DNA of 64,000 nucleotides from Bradyrhizobium sp. 199 (GCF_023073355.1 NZ_JADPJI010000005.1:2294001-2358000), one strand, 5' to 3'; shown: positions 19,409 to 28,372, counted from the stretch's first letter. Translations and numbers: made by a program. The notes: generated by a model from the sequence alone, not told the origin.

Positions 19409-21766
19409 TCACCATTTGAACGCCGCCGAGAGCTCATAGGTGCGCGGCGCGCCCAACAGGATCTGGTCGGGATAGAACGGATCGCCCCAGATCGCGTAGC
19501 GCTTGTCGGTGATATTGCGGACCCGGAAGGTCAGGCGCGCCCGCTCGACGGCATTGAACACGGTCTTGGGGATGTCGACGAAGGCATAGACGTCGGCCAC
19601 AGTATAGGCCTTCATCGTCACGACGTTGGCGTCGGTGTTGTAGCGGTCGCCGACATGGCGGCCGGTGATGCCGAGCTCCACCGGCCACGGCGTGAAGAAG
19701 CGCCAGGAGGCCCCCGCGTTGGCGACGATGCGCGGCACGTTCGGCGGCGCGTTGCCGGAGAACGAGCCACCGATGAAATTGTAATCGGCATAGCGCGCAT
19801 CGACATAGGCGATGTTGCCCCACAGCCGCAACGGATCGATCGGACGCACCGACGCCGCAAGCTCGACGCCCCTCGATTCCTGCCGCCCGGCAATGTTGAG
19901 CGCCTGCCCGCCGGCCGCGGCATAGACGTTCTTGCGCAGGATGTCATAGGCCGAGAACGACCACTCTGCCCGGTTGTCCCAAAACAGGTGCTTGACGCCG
20001 GTCTCGTAGGTGCGCGCGGTTGTCAGGTCGAGCGGCTGGGTCGGCCCCAGCAGGAAGATGTTGTTGGCGGAAATGTCGGCGCCGGTGGCGTATTGGCTGA
20101 AGAAGGTCAGGCCCGGCACGGCTTCCCAGGTGTAGCCGATGCGACCCGTCACTGGCGCCCAGTCTTTGGTGAACGGGAAGCCCGCGTTCACAATCCCGGC
20201 GGCGTCGGTCGAATTGCGGTCGAGCCCGATGTGCTCGACGCGCAGGCCGCCGACCAGCGCGAAGTTCCGCGTCAGCTTCAGCCGGTCCTCGAACGACAGC
20301 GCCTCGTTGTCGATGCGCGCTGTCTGCTGCTTGGTGGTGAGCAGGCCGTAAAAGCCGCGGTTGGGATCGACGAGATCAACGGAATCCCCCGGAAAGTTTG
20401 CCGCGCCGGGCCTGACAAAATCGAGATAGCTCGACGAGAGCGTCGTAACCAGGCGGTTGTCGAAACCGGCGATATCGGTGTCCCAGACCAGGTCGGTGAT
20501 GTTGGCGACCAGGCGCTGGCTATGCGCGACATAGAAGCGCTCGCGATCGACCAAGTTCGTGGTGGAATTGAACGCCTCGATCTCGTTGTTGAACCATTTG
20601 CGCTCCGCGCCGTAGCCATAGGCCTGGCTTTTCAGCGTCAGGTCGGGGGCGAGTTTCAGCTCGAAGCCGCCGCGCAGCCACACCTCTTGCGCGACGTTGC
20701 GATTGTCGAGGACGTTGTAATTGGTGTTAAAGGTGCGGTTGTCGATGGTGACTGCACCAAGATTGGTTTTGTTGTAATTCGAGACATAATTGCCCGAGAC
20801 GATCCCAGTCGTTGCATGCGAGCCGCTGAAGGCGACCGGCACCAGCGGGGCGCCCCAATAGGCCTTCGATCGGTCTTCCCGATATTCGACCGCGCCCCAG
20901 ATCTTGAGACTGTCGGAGATGCGGTAGTTGAGCTGGCCGGAGGTGCCGAACGTCTTGACATTGGTGTCGTCGGCAAAGCCGTTGAGCGTCGAACGGCTGA
21001 CGTCGAAGCGATAGTCTAGTCCCTGCACATTGGTGCTCCCGCCTGAGCCGTAATGCGCGCGGAACGAGTTCAGGGAGTCCCAGGAGAAATCAGCTTCGTT
21101 CCTGATAGCTCCGGTGTGCGGCTGCTTGGTGACAAAATTGATCGCGCCGCCGGCGGCGCCCTCGCCCGAGATCAGCGAGGCCGGGCCTTTGAGGAATTCC
21201 ACCGCCTCCAGATTGGCGGTGTCGGTGATCCGCGAGGTCATGTTCTGCGGACCGATCTTGATGCCGTTGTTGAGAGTGTTGATCTGGCTGTTGGTGAAGC
21301 CGCGCATGGAGAAAGCCGCGGGCTCGGCCGGATTGTCGCCGGCGCTGACGCCGACGGCGCCCTGCGCCACCTCGGATACGGTGCGATAGCCCTGCTCGCG
21401 CATGGTCTCGGCCGAGATCACCTCGACGGTCGCGGGCGTTTCGCGCACCGTCAACCCGAGCCGCGAGGCGCTTTCGGCGACGGCATTGGAGTTGAGCGGC
21501 GTTGGTGCGGTTGCAGCCGGCAGGGCGGGCTTGGGGGCCGCGACTGCGCTCGCCGGCCTGCGCGCGGCTGCGCGGCGCGGGCTTTGCGCGTCCCGGCCAC
21601 CTGGCCTCGCCTGCTTGCGGGATTCGGCCGGCGACACCTCGACGGGCGGCAGGGGTTCGCGGGCCTGCTGCGCAAGGGCGGCGGGCACATCCAAAGCGGC
21701 AAAGGACGTCAGCACGGCAGAGGCGAGCAGGAATTTTCGCGATCGTACGATGCGGATAGAAGACAC
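19409..21766 (-). CDS. TonB-dependent outer-membrane receptor, B12-riboswitch controlled
   Basis: A 785-residue TonB-dependent receptor. It has a signal peptide (about residues 1-32, cut after ALA) and a Pro/Ala-rich linker. The plug domain (about 110-240) has ETPATVEVISAETMREQGY and LEAVEFLKGPASLISGEG, and a 22-strand barrel ends in the aromatic C-terminus AFKW. By sequence it resembles ferric-siderophore receptors (FhuA/FpvA type), yet a cobalamin riboswitch lies directly upstream, so the likely cargo is a corrinoid or cobalt complex. The start is GTG at 21766. It forms an operon with the PepSY gene 12 bp downstream. Confidence 0.9.
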   Translation of the reverse strand: MSSIRIVRSRKFLLASAVLTSFAALDVPAALAQQAREPLPPVEVSPAESRKQARPGGRDAQSPRRAAARRPASAVAAPKPALPAATAPTPLNSNAVAESASRLGLTVRETPATVEVISAETMREQGYRTVSEVAQGAVGVSAGDNPAEPAAFSMRGFTNSQINTLNNGIKIGPQNMTSRITDTANLEAVEFLKGPASLISGEGAAGGAINFVTKQPHTGAIRNEADFSWDSLNSFRAHYGSGGSTNVQGLDYRFDVSRSTLNGFADDTNVKTFGTSGQLNYRISDSLKIWGAVEYREDRSKAYWGAPLVPVAFSGSHATTGIVSGNYVSNYNKTNLGAVTIDNRTFNTNYNVLDNRNVAQEVWLRGGFELKLAPDLTLKSQAYGYGAERKWFNNEIEAFNSTTNLVDRERFYVAHSQRLVANITDLVWDTDIAGFDNRLVTTLSSSYLDFVRPGAANFPGDSVDLVDPNRGFYGLLTTKQQTARIDNEALSFEDRLKLTRNFALVGGLRVEHIGLDRNSTDAAGIVNAGFPFTKDWAPVTGRIGYTWEAVPGLTFFSQYATGADISANNIFLLGPTQPLDLTTARTYETGVKHLFWDNRAEWSFSAYDILRKNVYAAAGGQALNIAGRQESRGVELAASVRPIDPLRLWGNIAYVDARYADYNFIGGSFSGNAPPNVPRIVANAGASWRFFTPWPVELGITGRHVGDRYNTDANVVTMKAYTVADVYAFVDIPKTVFNAVERARLTFRVRNITDKRYAIWGDPFYPDQILLGAPRTYELSAAFKW

Positions 21767-21884
21767 GGCTTGGACCTCGGTATGACGTCAGTGGCACGTC
21801 ACAGCGAACGAGGTCTCACCTTTTGGCCCTTGAGCCGTCCGATGAAGCCGAATGTCTGTACTCCCCGACCGACATCTCGCGTGT

Positions 21885-22076
21885 GACCACGGCTGACGGC
21901 AGGTCTCCTGGCTCGCGGGTCAGTACCTTGCATCGCCTTCCCGGGACCGAGATACCCAGTGGCTCGTGACGCAAGATTCGCCGCTTACAGTTGCGGGGGC
22001 AGCCGCGGCATTGGGGACAACCTCCCCGCACCGCATTCCCTTTTCATCCCCTCTCGGGGAAACCGTCGCGAGCATC
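21885..22076 (-). promoter_or_regulatory. Cobalamin riboswitch 1 (upstream of the TonB receptor)
   Basis: On the minus strand the leader shows the full order of conserved elements: GGTTTCCCC, GGATGAAAAGGGAAT, CCGCAACTGTAAGCGG, CCACTGGG, GGGAAGGCG and the B12 box AGCCAGGAGACCTGCC (21898-21913). The receptor start codon lies about 130 bases downstream, leaving room for an expression platform. Binding of adenosylcobalamin should lower receptor and PepSY expression. Confidence 0.95.
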
Positions 22077-22154
22077 TAGGATTACGATCCAGACAGAGTC
22101 AATGTACCAGTTGCGGTGTTATCGCCACGACGACCAATTTCCCTGGAGATAAGC

Positions 22155-22727
22155 ATGGAAGGCGAGACCTTCCTCTGGCTGATACGGCACGCCCCCGTCG
22201 CGGGCGTGAAGGGGACGATCCACGCCGCCGATGCGCCGGCCGATCTCGGCGATCGCGCGCAGCTGGATGCGCTGCGGCGGCGTCTGCCTGGGAATGCCGC
22301 GTGCTTTGCCAGCCGGTCGCGACGCACGGTCGAGACGGCGCGCGCGCTGGGGCTCGAACCGGAGTTGATCGGTGATTTCGGGGAGCAGGATTTCGGCGAC
22401 TGGACCGGCCATCGGCACGACGAGCTCACTGCCACCGGCGGGGAGACCTATGCGCAGTTCTGGAGCGATCCGGCCAATGCGCGGCCGCCGGGCGGCGAAA
22501 GTTTTGCGGATCAGGTCGCGCGCGTCCGGCTGGGCCTGTCGCGGATCGGAGCCGGATCGGCCACGCTGGTCGTGCATTCCGGCACCATCCGCGCCGCGCT
22601 CTGCATCGCGCTGGACCTCACGCCACAAGCAGCCTTGCGCTTCGTGATCGATCCGCTGTCGCTGACCCGGATCGATCGCCTCGCGAGCGGCTGGCGCGTC
22701 GTGTCCGTCAACCAGCGGATCAGCTAG
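22155..22727 (+). CDS. Histidine phosphatase, alpha-ribazole phosphatase-like
   Basis: A 190-residue phosphoglycerate-mutase-fold phosphatase. The catalytic motif LWLIRHAPVAG places the phosphohistidine at H12 (RHA instead of the common RHG), and the second histidine is in TLVVHSGTIRAAL. In this setting it probably removes the phosphate from alpha-ribazole 5'-phosphate or cobalamin 5'-phosphate (E. coli CobC activity). ATG 22155 has a GGAG site; an upstream in-frame start was rejected. It is divergent from the riboswitch-controlled receptor, and its last codons overlap the convergent cobT by 8 bp. A general sugar-phosphate phosphatase is the alternative. Confidence 0.8.
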   Translation: MEGETFLWLIRHAPVAGVKGTIHAADAPADLGDRAQLDALRRRLPGNAACFASRSRRTVETARALGLEPELIGDFGEQDFGDWTGHRHDELTATGGETYAQFWSDPANARPPGGESFADQVARVRLGLSRIGAGSATLVVHSGTIRAALCIALDLTPQAALRFVIDPLSLTRIDRLASGWRVVSVNQRIS

Positions 22728-23772
22728 GCCTGTCCGGCACGTTGGCCTGCGCGAACGTTGCCATGCCGTTGTGAAGAGCACAGGCCGACCGAACCAAGGG
22801 CAGCGCGATGGCGGCGCCCGATCCCTCGCCGAGCCTGAGATCGAGGCTGATCAGCGGCTGCACGTTGAGCGCGCGGAGCACCAGACGATGTCCCTGCTCC
22901 GCCGATTGATGCGAGGCTAGCAGGTACGGCTGGCATGACGGGTTCAGCCGCACTGCTGCGAGCGCTGCCACCGACACGATGAAACCATCGATCAAGACAG
23001 GGATGCGGGCTTGCGCGGCCGCGATGATCGCGCCTGAGATTGCCGCAATCTCGAGACCGCCGACAGTGCACAGGATTTTGTCGGGCGAAGCCCCTGCAAC
23101 GCCGTGCAGCGCAATCGCCGCATCGATCACCCGCGCCTTGTGCGCGCGGCCGGCCACATCGACCCCGGTGCCGTTGCCCGCAATCTCCCCGGCGCTGCTG
23201 CCAAGCAGGCTCGCCGCAACCGCCGCCGAGGCCGTGGTGTTGCCGATCCCCATCTCGCCGAAGATCAGCAGATCGGGCTGATTGGCCGCCGCACGCGCGA
23301 CCGCGCGCTGGCCGGCCTCGAAGGCAAACGCCAGCTCGGCAGGGGTGAGCGCAGCCTCCACGCTGAAATCGCGGGTGCCGCTGCGCGGCTTGTCAGTGAT
23401 GAGATCTGCCATTTCCTCCTGCGCCAGCGTGCCGGCGTCGACCACCTCCAGGCTGGAGCCGAGCTCACGCGCCAGCACCGAGATGGCCGCGCCGCCGGAG
23501 GCAAAATTCGCCATCATCGCGATGGTCACCGCTTGCGGATAGGCCGAGACGCCTTGCGCGACGATGCCGTGATCGCCGGCGAAGACGATGATCGGCACGC
23601 GCGCGGCGCGGGGCTGCTCCGTCGCCTGCAAGCCTGCAAGCTCGATCGCCAGCTGCTCGAGCCGGCCGAGCGCACCGGCCGGTTTTGTCAGTTGCGCCTG
23701 ACGTGCGATCGCCGCCTCGCGGTGCATCGCGGAGATCTCGGGGCACTGTTGATAGACCCATTCGGGGAGCAT
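22720..23772 (-). CDS. cobT: Nicotinate-nucleotide--dimethylbenzimidazole phosphoribosyltransferase
   Basis: A 350-residue CobT (CobU in Pseudomonas denitrificans naming), which makes alpha-ribazole 5'-phosphate from DMB and nicotinate mononucleotide. Family motifs are IVFAGDHGIVAQGVSAYPQ (about residues 66-84), the glycine-rich FGEMGIGNTTASAA (about 173) and the catalytic glutamate region near the C-terminus (LRLGEGSGAA). The length is normal. It is 10 bp downstream of cobF in the riboswitch-2 operon. Confidence 0.95.
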   Translation of the reverse strand: MLPEWVYQQCPEISAMHREAAIARQAQLTKPAGALGRLEQLAIELAGLQATEQPRAARVPIIVFAGDHGIVAQGVSAYPQAVTIAMMANFASGGAAISVLARELGSSLEVVDAGTLAQEEMADLITDKPRSGTRDFSVEAALTPAELAFAFEAGQRAVARAAANQPDLLIFGEMGIGNTTASAAVAASLLGSSAGEIAGNGTGVDVAGRAHKARVIDAAIALHGVAGASPDKILCTVGGLEIAAISGAIIAAAQARIPVLIDGFIVSVAALAAVRLNPSCQPYLLASHQSAEQGHRLVLRALNVQPLISLDLRLGEGSGAAIALPLVRSACALHNGMATFAQANVPDRPS

Positions 23773-23782
23773 GCTGCCTCGC

Positions 23783-24532
23783 TTAACGCGCGCGCTTGAG
23801 GATGTAGCTGTCCATGATCCAGCCGTGCCGCGCGCGCGCGTCCTGCCGCGCCGCGACGATGCGCGTGCCGATCTCGGCCAGCGCGCCGGACATGATGATC
23901 TGATCGGGCATGCCGAGATAGGCGCCCCAATAGATGTGCATCCCGGCCGGATCGAGCGACTGGAACGCCGTGTCGCCGTCGAGCATCACGACGACAGTAT
24001 CGACGCCTGCCGGCCAGCCGCCTTCGCGCAGGCGCCGCCCCGTCGTGACCAGAAAGGCCTCTCCGATGTCGTTGAGCGGCAGAGCATGTGCCGCGCACAG
24101 CGCCTGGATTGAGGTGATGCCGGGCACCACTTCGATCTTCGGCGAGGGATTGAGCCGGCGCGCAATGCGCAGCGAGGAATCATACAGCGAGGGATCGCCC
24201 CAGATCAGCAGCGCGACCTTGCCCTCGCCTGCAAGATGTCTTGCGATCGCTTGCTGCCAGGTCGTGGCCACCGCGTCGTGCCAATCGTCCACGCCCTTGC
24301 GGTAATCCGTTTCACCGGCGTCGCGCACGGGAAGATCGAACTCGGCGATCTCGGTCTTGTCGCTGGTGAGCACGTCCGCGCAGATCGTCCGCCTGAGATC
24401 GGCAAGATCGGACTTCACCGTCCCCTTGCGCGGGATCAGGACGAGGTCGGCCGCGTTGATCGCTTCAATCGCGGCGCGCGTGAGCTGGTCGGGATCGCCG
24501 CAGCCGATGCCTATCAGGGAGAGCGTGAGCAT
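23783..24532 (-). CDS. cobF: Precorrin-6A synthase (deacetylating) CobF
   Basis: A 249-residue SAM-dependent tetrapyrrole methyltransferase. The first strand is LSLIGIGCGDPDQLT, the LLIWGDPSLYDSS loop lies near residue 107, and the VVPGITSIQALCA segment near residue 134. CobF methylates C1 of precorrin-5 and releases acetic acid, a step specific to the aerobic pathway. It is placed between cbiM and cobT. No clear Shine-Dalgarno precedes the ATG at 24532. Confidence 0.93.
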   Translation of the reverse strand: MLTLSLIGIGCGDPDQLTRAAIEAINAADLVLIPRKGTVKSDLADLRRTICADVLTSDKTEIAEFDLPVRDAGETDYRKGVDDWHDAVATTWQQAIARHLAGEGKVALLIWGDPSLYDSSLRIARRLNPSPKIEVVPGITSIQALCAAHALPLNDIGEAFLVTTGRRLREGGWPAGVDTVVVMLDGDTAFQSLDPAGMHIYWGAYLGMPDQIIMSGALAEIGTRIVAARQDARARHGWIMDSYILKRAR

Positions 24533-24572
24533 CGCGAGCGCGAAGAGCGGCGTACCGCCCTTCGCTGATCCC

Positions 24573-25250
24573 TCAGGCCGCGTTGTGCAGGCGCGGGGTG
24601 ACGAGGCCGGGCGCGGTGACGCCGCGCAGCGATTTCGCCAGTGCCAGCACGGCGAGATCGGCGAGCGGCTCGATCACGATGACCAGCGCATAGGAGGCCG
24701 CGAACGTCGCAATGCTGGCGAGGTTGCTCATGGCAAAACCGGAGCCATAGAGCGCCCAGAAAGCCACCCAGGCGATCACGCCGGCCTGATAGGTCGTCGA
24801 AAGCGCCAGCGCCTGACGATACTTCAAATCGACATAGGCGGTGTTGCAGGCAATGATCCGCGTGGCGATGGCCTGGATCGCGAACAGCGGCACCAGCAGC
24901 GTCGTGACGTTCATGCCGTATTGCGGCAGGTCGACGGGCTCGAACAACATGCCCTGAAGCAGCAGGCCGAACGCGAGGCCGAAGGCCGCGGGCGCCGCGC
25001 CGAACAGCAGGAACAAGGTCGAGCCGAGGATGAAATGCACTTCGGACACGCCGACCGGGAAGTGCGGCAGGATCTCGAAGAAGACGAAGACAAGGACCGT
25101 CGTGGCCAATGTTCGCGCTGCGAACGAGATGAGGCCCTGCTCGCGCACGGTCTGGGCCGCGAGCTTCAAGGCAACGCCGCCTGCGGCGAGGCCGGTTGCG
25201 TAACTCAACACGAGCTTGGCTTCGGACACCAGTCCGGGTTCGATGTGCAT
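24573..25250 (-). CDS. cbiM: CbiM-type cobalt transport protein (ECF S component), stand-alone
   Basis: A 225-residue integral-membrane protein of the CbiM/NikM family with about six to seven helices. It begins MHIEPG, keeping the N-terminal Met-His that forms the metal site, and has the conserved internal histidine region SEVHFILG (H72). Cobalamin-riboswitch control marks it as cobalt uptake for the downstream chelatase. No CbiN, CbiQ or CbiO genes follow; the next gene is cobF, 40 bp away. It either works alone or uses ATPase parts encoded elsewhere. Confidence 0.88.
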   Translation of the reverse strand: MHIEPGLVSEAKLVLSYATGLAAGGVALKLAAQTVREQGLISFAARTLATTVLVFVFFEILPHFPVGVSEVHFILGSTLFLLFGAAPAAFGLAFGLLLQGMLFEPVDLPQYGMNVTTLLVPLFAIQAIATRIIACNTAYVDLKYRQALALSTTYQAGVIAWVAFWALYGSGFAMSNLASIATFAASYALVIVIEPLADLAVLALAKSLRGVTAPGLVTPRLHNAA

Positions 25251-25266
25251 GGCTCAATTCCTTCCT

Positions 25267-25284
25267 GCCGTCACACCCGACGGC
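25267..25284 (-). promoter_or_regulatory. Hairpin before the cbiM ribosome site, candidate expression platform
   Basis: A perfect 6-bp stem (GCCGTC/GACGGC) with a 6-base loop lies between the B12 box and the cbiM Shine-Dalgarno AGGAAGGA, ending only a base or two before it. Its position fits the switching helix that controls ribosome access when the riboswitch is occupied. No T-run is present, so translational control is more likely than termination. Confidence 0.45.
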
Positions 25285-25299
25285 CTTGACCTCAATACG

Positions 25300-25492
25300 T
25301 GCAGGGCCGGTCTCCTGGCTCGCGGTTCACTGGGATCTCCGGCCTTCCCGAACCTTTCGGCCCAGTGGCTGATCGGAGCCCCTCACCGCTTACAGTCGCG
25401 GGGGCGGCCGGGGCTTTGGGCGCCGCAACTTGGTCCGCCCGTCCCCATTCCCGATTATGCTCCGGCGCTTTGCGCCGCGTTGAGCACCATGC
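25300..25492 (-). promoter_or_regulatory. Cobalamin riboswitch 2 (upstream of cbiM-cobF-cobT)
   Basis: The minus-strand leader carries GGTGCTCA (25481-25488), an AATCGGGAATG segment, CGCGACTGTAAGCGG, CCACTGG, CGGGAAGGCCGG and the B12 box AGCCAGGAGACCGGCC (25305-25320). The box is about 55 bases before the cbiM ATG. It should repress the cobalt transporter and the following cobF and cobT when B12 is plentiful. Confidence 0.95.
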
Positions 25493-25551
25493 CTGTCCTG
25501 TGTGCCCCTTTCGGCGAGCCGGCGTCAAGGGGAGAAGGGCGACCGCGGCCG

Positions 25552-26283
25552 TCACGACGGATAATCCCCCGCCAGCGCGCCGAACAGGATCACCGCGGCG
25601 GTCGAGGCGCCGCCGCCGCGGGCAAGCTGCTCGGCAAGCTCGGCAATGGTGGTGCGGACCAGCCGCTCGTCGGGGCGGCCGAGGGATTCGGCGAACAGCG
25701 CCGGCGTATCCGCGGCGAGACCGTGTGCGACCAATTTTGCGGCAAGCGCCGGAAAGGTACGCCGGCCCATATAGACCACGGTCGTCGCTTCGGGGTCGGC
25801 CAGCGCCGCCCAGTTCAGATTGGGCGGCAGCTCGCCGGTGACATCAGCCCCGGTCACGAACTGCACCCGGCGCGAGGTATGACGACGGGTCAGGGGGATC
25901 CCGGCCTGCGCGGCGGCCACACAGGCCGAGGTGACGCCGGGGATGATCTCATAGCCGATGCCGGCCTCACGCAGCGTCTCCAGCTCCTCCTCGAGCCGGC
26001 CGAACATACCGGCATCGCCCGACTTGAGCCGCACCACGCGCAAACCTGTTGCGGCATAGTCGACCAGGAGACGGTTGACATGGTGCTGCTTGGTCGAGGG
26101 CCGCCCTGCGCGTTTGCCGACCGCGACGAGATTGGCACCGGGCCGTGCGAGATCGAGGATCGCGCCGGAGGCAAGATCGTCATAGAGCACGACATCGGCC
26201 TCGCGCAGCCGCGCGGCGCCCTTGAGCGTGAGCAATTCAGGGTCGCCCGGGCCGGCGGAGACGAAGGAGACAAAACCGCTCAC
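25552..26283 (-). CDS. cobA: Uroporphyrinogen-III C-methyltransferase CobA
   Basis: A 243-residue SUMT that methylates uroporphyrinogen III at C2 and C7 to precorrin-2, the branch point to B12 and sirohaem. Motifs are VSAGPGDPELLTLKGA (about residues 8-23), VRLKSGDAGMFGR (about 84), GVTSACVAAAQAGIPLTRR (about 116) and VVYMGRRTF. It is a stand-alone methyltransferase without CysG-type extra domains. It overlaps cobB by 4 bp and is the last gene of the cobL-cobE-cobM-cobB-cobA run. Confidence 0.95.
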   Translation of the reverse strand: MSGFVSFVSAGPGDPELLTLKGAARLREADVVLYDDLASGAILDLARPGANLVAVGKRAGRPSTKQHHVNRLLVDYAATGLRVVRLKSGDAGMFGRLEEELETLREAGIGYEIIPGVTSACVAAAQAGIPLTRRHTSRRVQFVTGADVTGELPPNLNWAALADPEATTVVYMGRRTFPALAAKLVAHGLAADTPALFAESLGRPDERLVRTTIAELAEQLARGGGASTAAVILFGALAGDYPS

Positions 26284-27590
26284 CGGTCCTCCGCGATCAG
26301 ATGGAAGAACGTGCCGGTGGCACGTCCGCGCTGCGAGCCGGTCTCGGCAATGATTGCGCCGGTTGCATCATGCACGACCGCCAGCGGCCTATCAGGCTGC
26401 GCAATGATCGTCGAATAGTGGAACTCATGGCCGCGCAGTCGCGCGCCGGCCTGATGACCCGGCATCGGCGCTGCGAGCTCGGCCAGACGGTAGCCTAGAT
26501 GCATGCGGCGTTTGGCAAAGCTCGTTTCGAGGCCAAGCAGGCCTGTCATCTCATGGCGGATACCATCCGCGTCGGTCAGAGCGGTTCCCAGCACCATATA
26601 GCCCCCGCATTCGCCATGCACCGGCCGCGTTTCCGCGAAGGCGCGCAGGCCGCTGCGAAAACGGGCGCTGGATGCGATCCTCCCGGCATGAAGCTCGGGA
26701 TAGCCGCCGGGCAGCCAGCAGACGTCGGCGCTCGCGTCAGGCGCCTCATCCGCCAGCGGCGAGAACGGCACTATCTCGGCACCCGCTGCGCGCCAGGCCT
26801 CCAGCATATGCGGATAGACGAAAGAGAATGCGGCATCGCGCGCAAGCGCCACGCGTTGTCCGGGCGGCGCCACGTTCAGACCGTTCGCGGCAAGTTGCGG
26901 CGACCAGCTTGCAGCCGAGCGCAGCACCGCGTCGAGATCGACGTGCTCGGCAACGAAGCGCGCGGCCTCGTCGATCAGCTTGCCGATCTCAGCCTGCTCT
27001 TCGGCCTGCACCAGGCCGAGATGCCGCTTCGGCATGCTGATCTCGGCATGACGCGGTAGCGCGCCGAACACGGCAATGCCGGCCTCGACGAGAGCGCGCC
27101 GCACGAGGGCTTCATGGCGCGGGCTGGCGACGCGATTGAGCACGACACCCGCAAGGCGCACGCCGGGACGGTAATCGCGAAGGCCTGCGGCGATCGCGGC
27201 CGCCGTCTGTGCCTGTCCGGAGGGATCGATCACCAGCAGCACCGGCCAGTCCAGCATCTCTGCGATATCGGCGGTCGCCCCGGTGCCGGAGACGCCGCGC
27301 GCGGCGACGCCGTCGAACAGGCCCATCGAGCCCTCGGCGAGCACGACATCGGCATCCGCACCGCGGCTGACGAGATGCGAGATGGTCCCGCGGTCCATCG
27401 CCCAGCTATCGAGGTTGACGGAGGCCCGCCCGGTCGCGGCAGCGTGAAAGGCCGGATCGATATAGTCGGGCCCGCTCTTGAAGCACTGCACGTTCAGTCC
27501 GCGGTTGCGCCATGCGCGGGCGAGCGCCAGCGTCAGCGTGGTCTTGCCGACGCCGGAGGCCGGTGCGGAGATGACGAGGCTCGCTGCCAT
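26280..27590 (-). CDS. cobB: Hydrogenobyrinic acid a,c-diamide synthase CobB
   Basis: A 436-residue ATP- and glutamine-dependent amidase of the CobB/CbiA family, which converts hydrogenobyrinic acid to its a,c-diamide before cobalt insertion. The P-loop-like start is SAPASGVGKTTLTLAL (about residues 8-23). The C-terminal class I glutaminase domain has the nucleophile cysteine in HGECGGYMVLG (about 327). ATG 27590 is preferred over a GTG one codon upstream because its GGAGG site has a 7-base spacing; either start overlaps the cobM stop. Confidence 0.93.
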   Translation of the reverse strand: MAASLVISAPASGVGKTTLTLALARAWRNRGLNVQCFKSGPDYIDPAFHAAATGRASVNLDSWAMDRGTISHLVSRGADADVVLAEGSMGLFDGVAARGVSGTGATADIAEMLDWPVLLVIDPSGQAQTAAAIAAGLRDYRPGVRLAGVVLNRVASPRHEALVRRALVEAGIAVFGALPRHAEISMPKRHLGLVQAEEQAEIGKLIDEAARFVAEHVDLDAVLRSAASWSPQLAANGLNVAPPGQRVALARDAAFSFVYPHMLEAWRAAGAEIVPFSPLADEAPDASADVCWLPGGYPELHAGRIASSARFRSGLRAFAETRPVHGECGGYMVLGTALTDADGIRHEMTGLLGLETSFAKRRMHLGYRLAELAAPMPGHQAGARLRGHEFHYSTIIAQPDRPLAVVHDATGAIIAETGSQRGRATGTFFHLIAEDR

Positions 27591-28372
27591 CACGTCGCCT
27601 CCGGAAAGCGCGGTTCAGTGCCAACCGGCCGATAGCGACGATCGTAGTCGGCCGCATAGAGGCGGCTCTCGTCGAACTCCGCAGCGCCAAGCGTCCTGCC
27701 GACCAGGATCAGCGCGGTGCGCTCCATTTCCGTGCCCACGGCTGCATCGAGCGAGCCGAGCGTGGTGCGGACGATGCGCTGGTCGGGCCAGCTCGCACGC
27801 CAGACGATCGCGACCGGGCAGTCCGCGCCATAATGCGACGTGAGCTCGGCGATGACGTCACCGAGCAGATGGATCGACAGATGGATCGCGAGCACCGCGC
27901 CGGTGGCGGCGAACGCAGCCAGCTTCTCACCTTCAGGCATCGCGCTGGCGCGGCCGGGCGTGCGCGTCAGCACCACGGTCTGGGCAAGACCCGGCAGCGT
28001 GAGTTCGGTTTCCAGCGCGGCCGCGGCGGCGGAGAAGGACGGCACACCTGGGGTGACCGAATAGGCAATGCCAAGCGCGCGCAGGCGGCGGAGCTGCTCG
28101 CCCATCGCCGACCAGATCGAGAGATCGCCGGAATGCAGCCGCGCGACATCCTTGCCCTCCGCATGGGCGGCGGCAATCTCTGCGACGATCTCGTCGAGTG
28201 ACAACGGCGCAGTGTTGACGATGCGCGCGCCCGGCGGGCAATGCGCCAGCACGCCTTCAGGCACCAGTGAACCAGCATAGAGGCAGACCGGACAGGCCGC
28301 GATCAGATCGCGGCCGCGCAAGGTCAGCAAATCAGGCGCGCCCGGTCCTGCGCCGATGAAATGCACCGTCAT
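27590..28372 (-). CDS. cobM: Precorrin-4 C11-methyltransferase CobM
   Basis: A 260-residue SAM methyltransferase that methylates precorrin-4 at C11. Visible family features are VHFIGAGPGAPDLLTLRG (about residues 3-20), LHSGDLSIWSAMGEQ (about 78-92), VTPGVPSFSAAAAAL and VVLTRTPGRASAMP. Overlaps with cobE (4 bp) and cobB show tight translational coupling. Confidence 0.95.
   Translation of the reverse strand: MTVHFIGAGPGAPDLLTLRGRDLIAACPVCLYAGSLVPEGVLAHCPPGARIVNTAPLSLDEIVAEIAAAHAEGKDVARLHSGDLSIWSAMGEQLRRLRALGIAYSVTPGVPSFSAAAAALETELTLPGLAQTVVLTRTPGRASAMPEGEKLAAFAATGAVLAIHLSIHLLGDVIAELTSHYGADCPVAIVWRASWPDQRIVRTTLGSLDAAVGTEMERTALILVGRTLGAAEFDESRLYAADYDRRYRPVGTEPRFPEAT

Noticed and set aside
18815..21019. 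A 734-codon open frame on the plus strand opposite the TonB receptor and PepSY genes
   Set aside because: No recognisable domain, no ribosome site, and perfect overlap with well-supported minus-strand genes.
21816..21900. A short open frame (19 codons, starting MSVGEYRH) in the leader of the TonB receptor, possibly a leader peptide
   Set aside because: No ribosome site and no regulatory codon run; the riboswitch already explains control.
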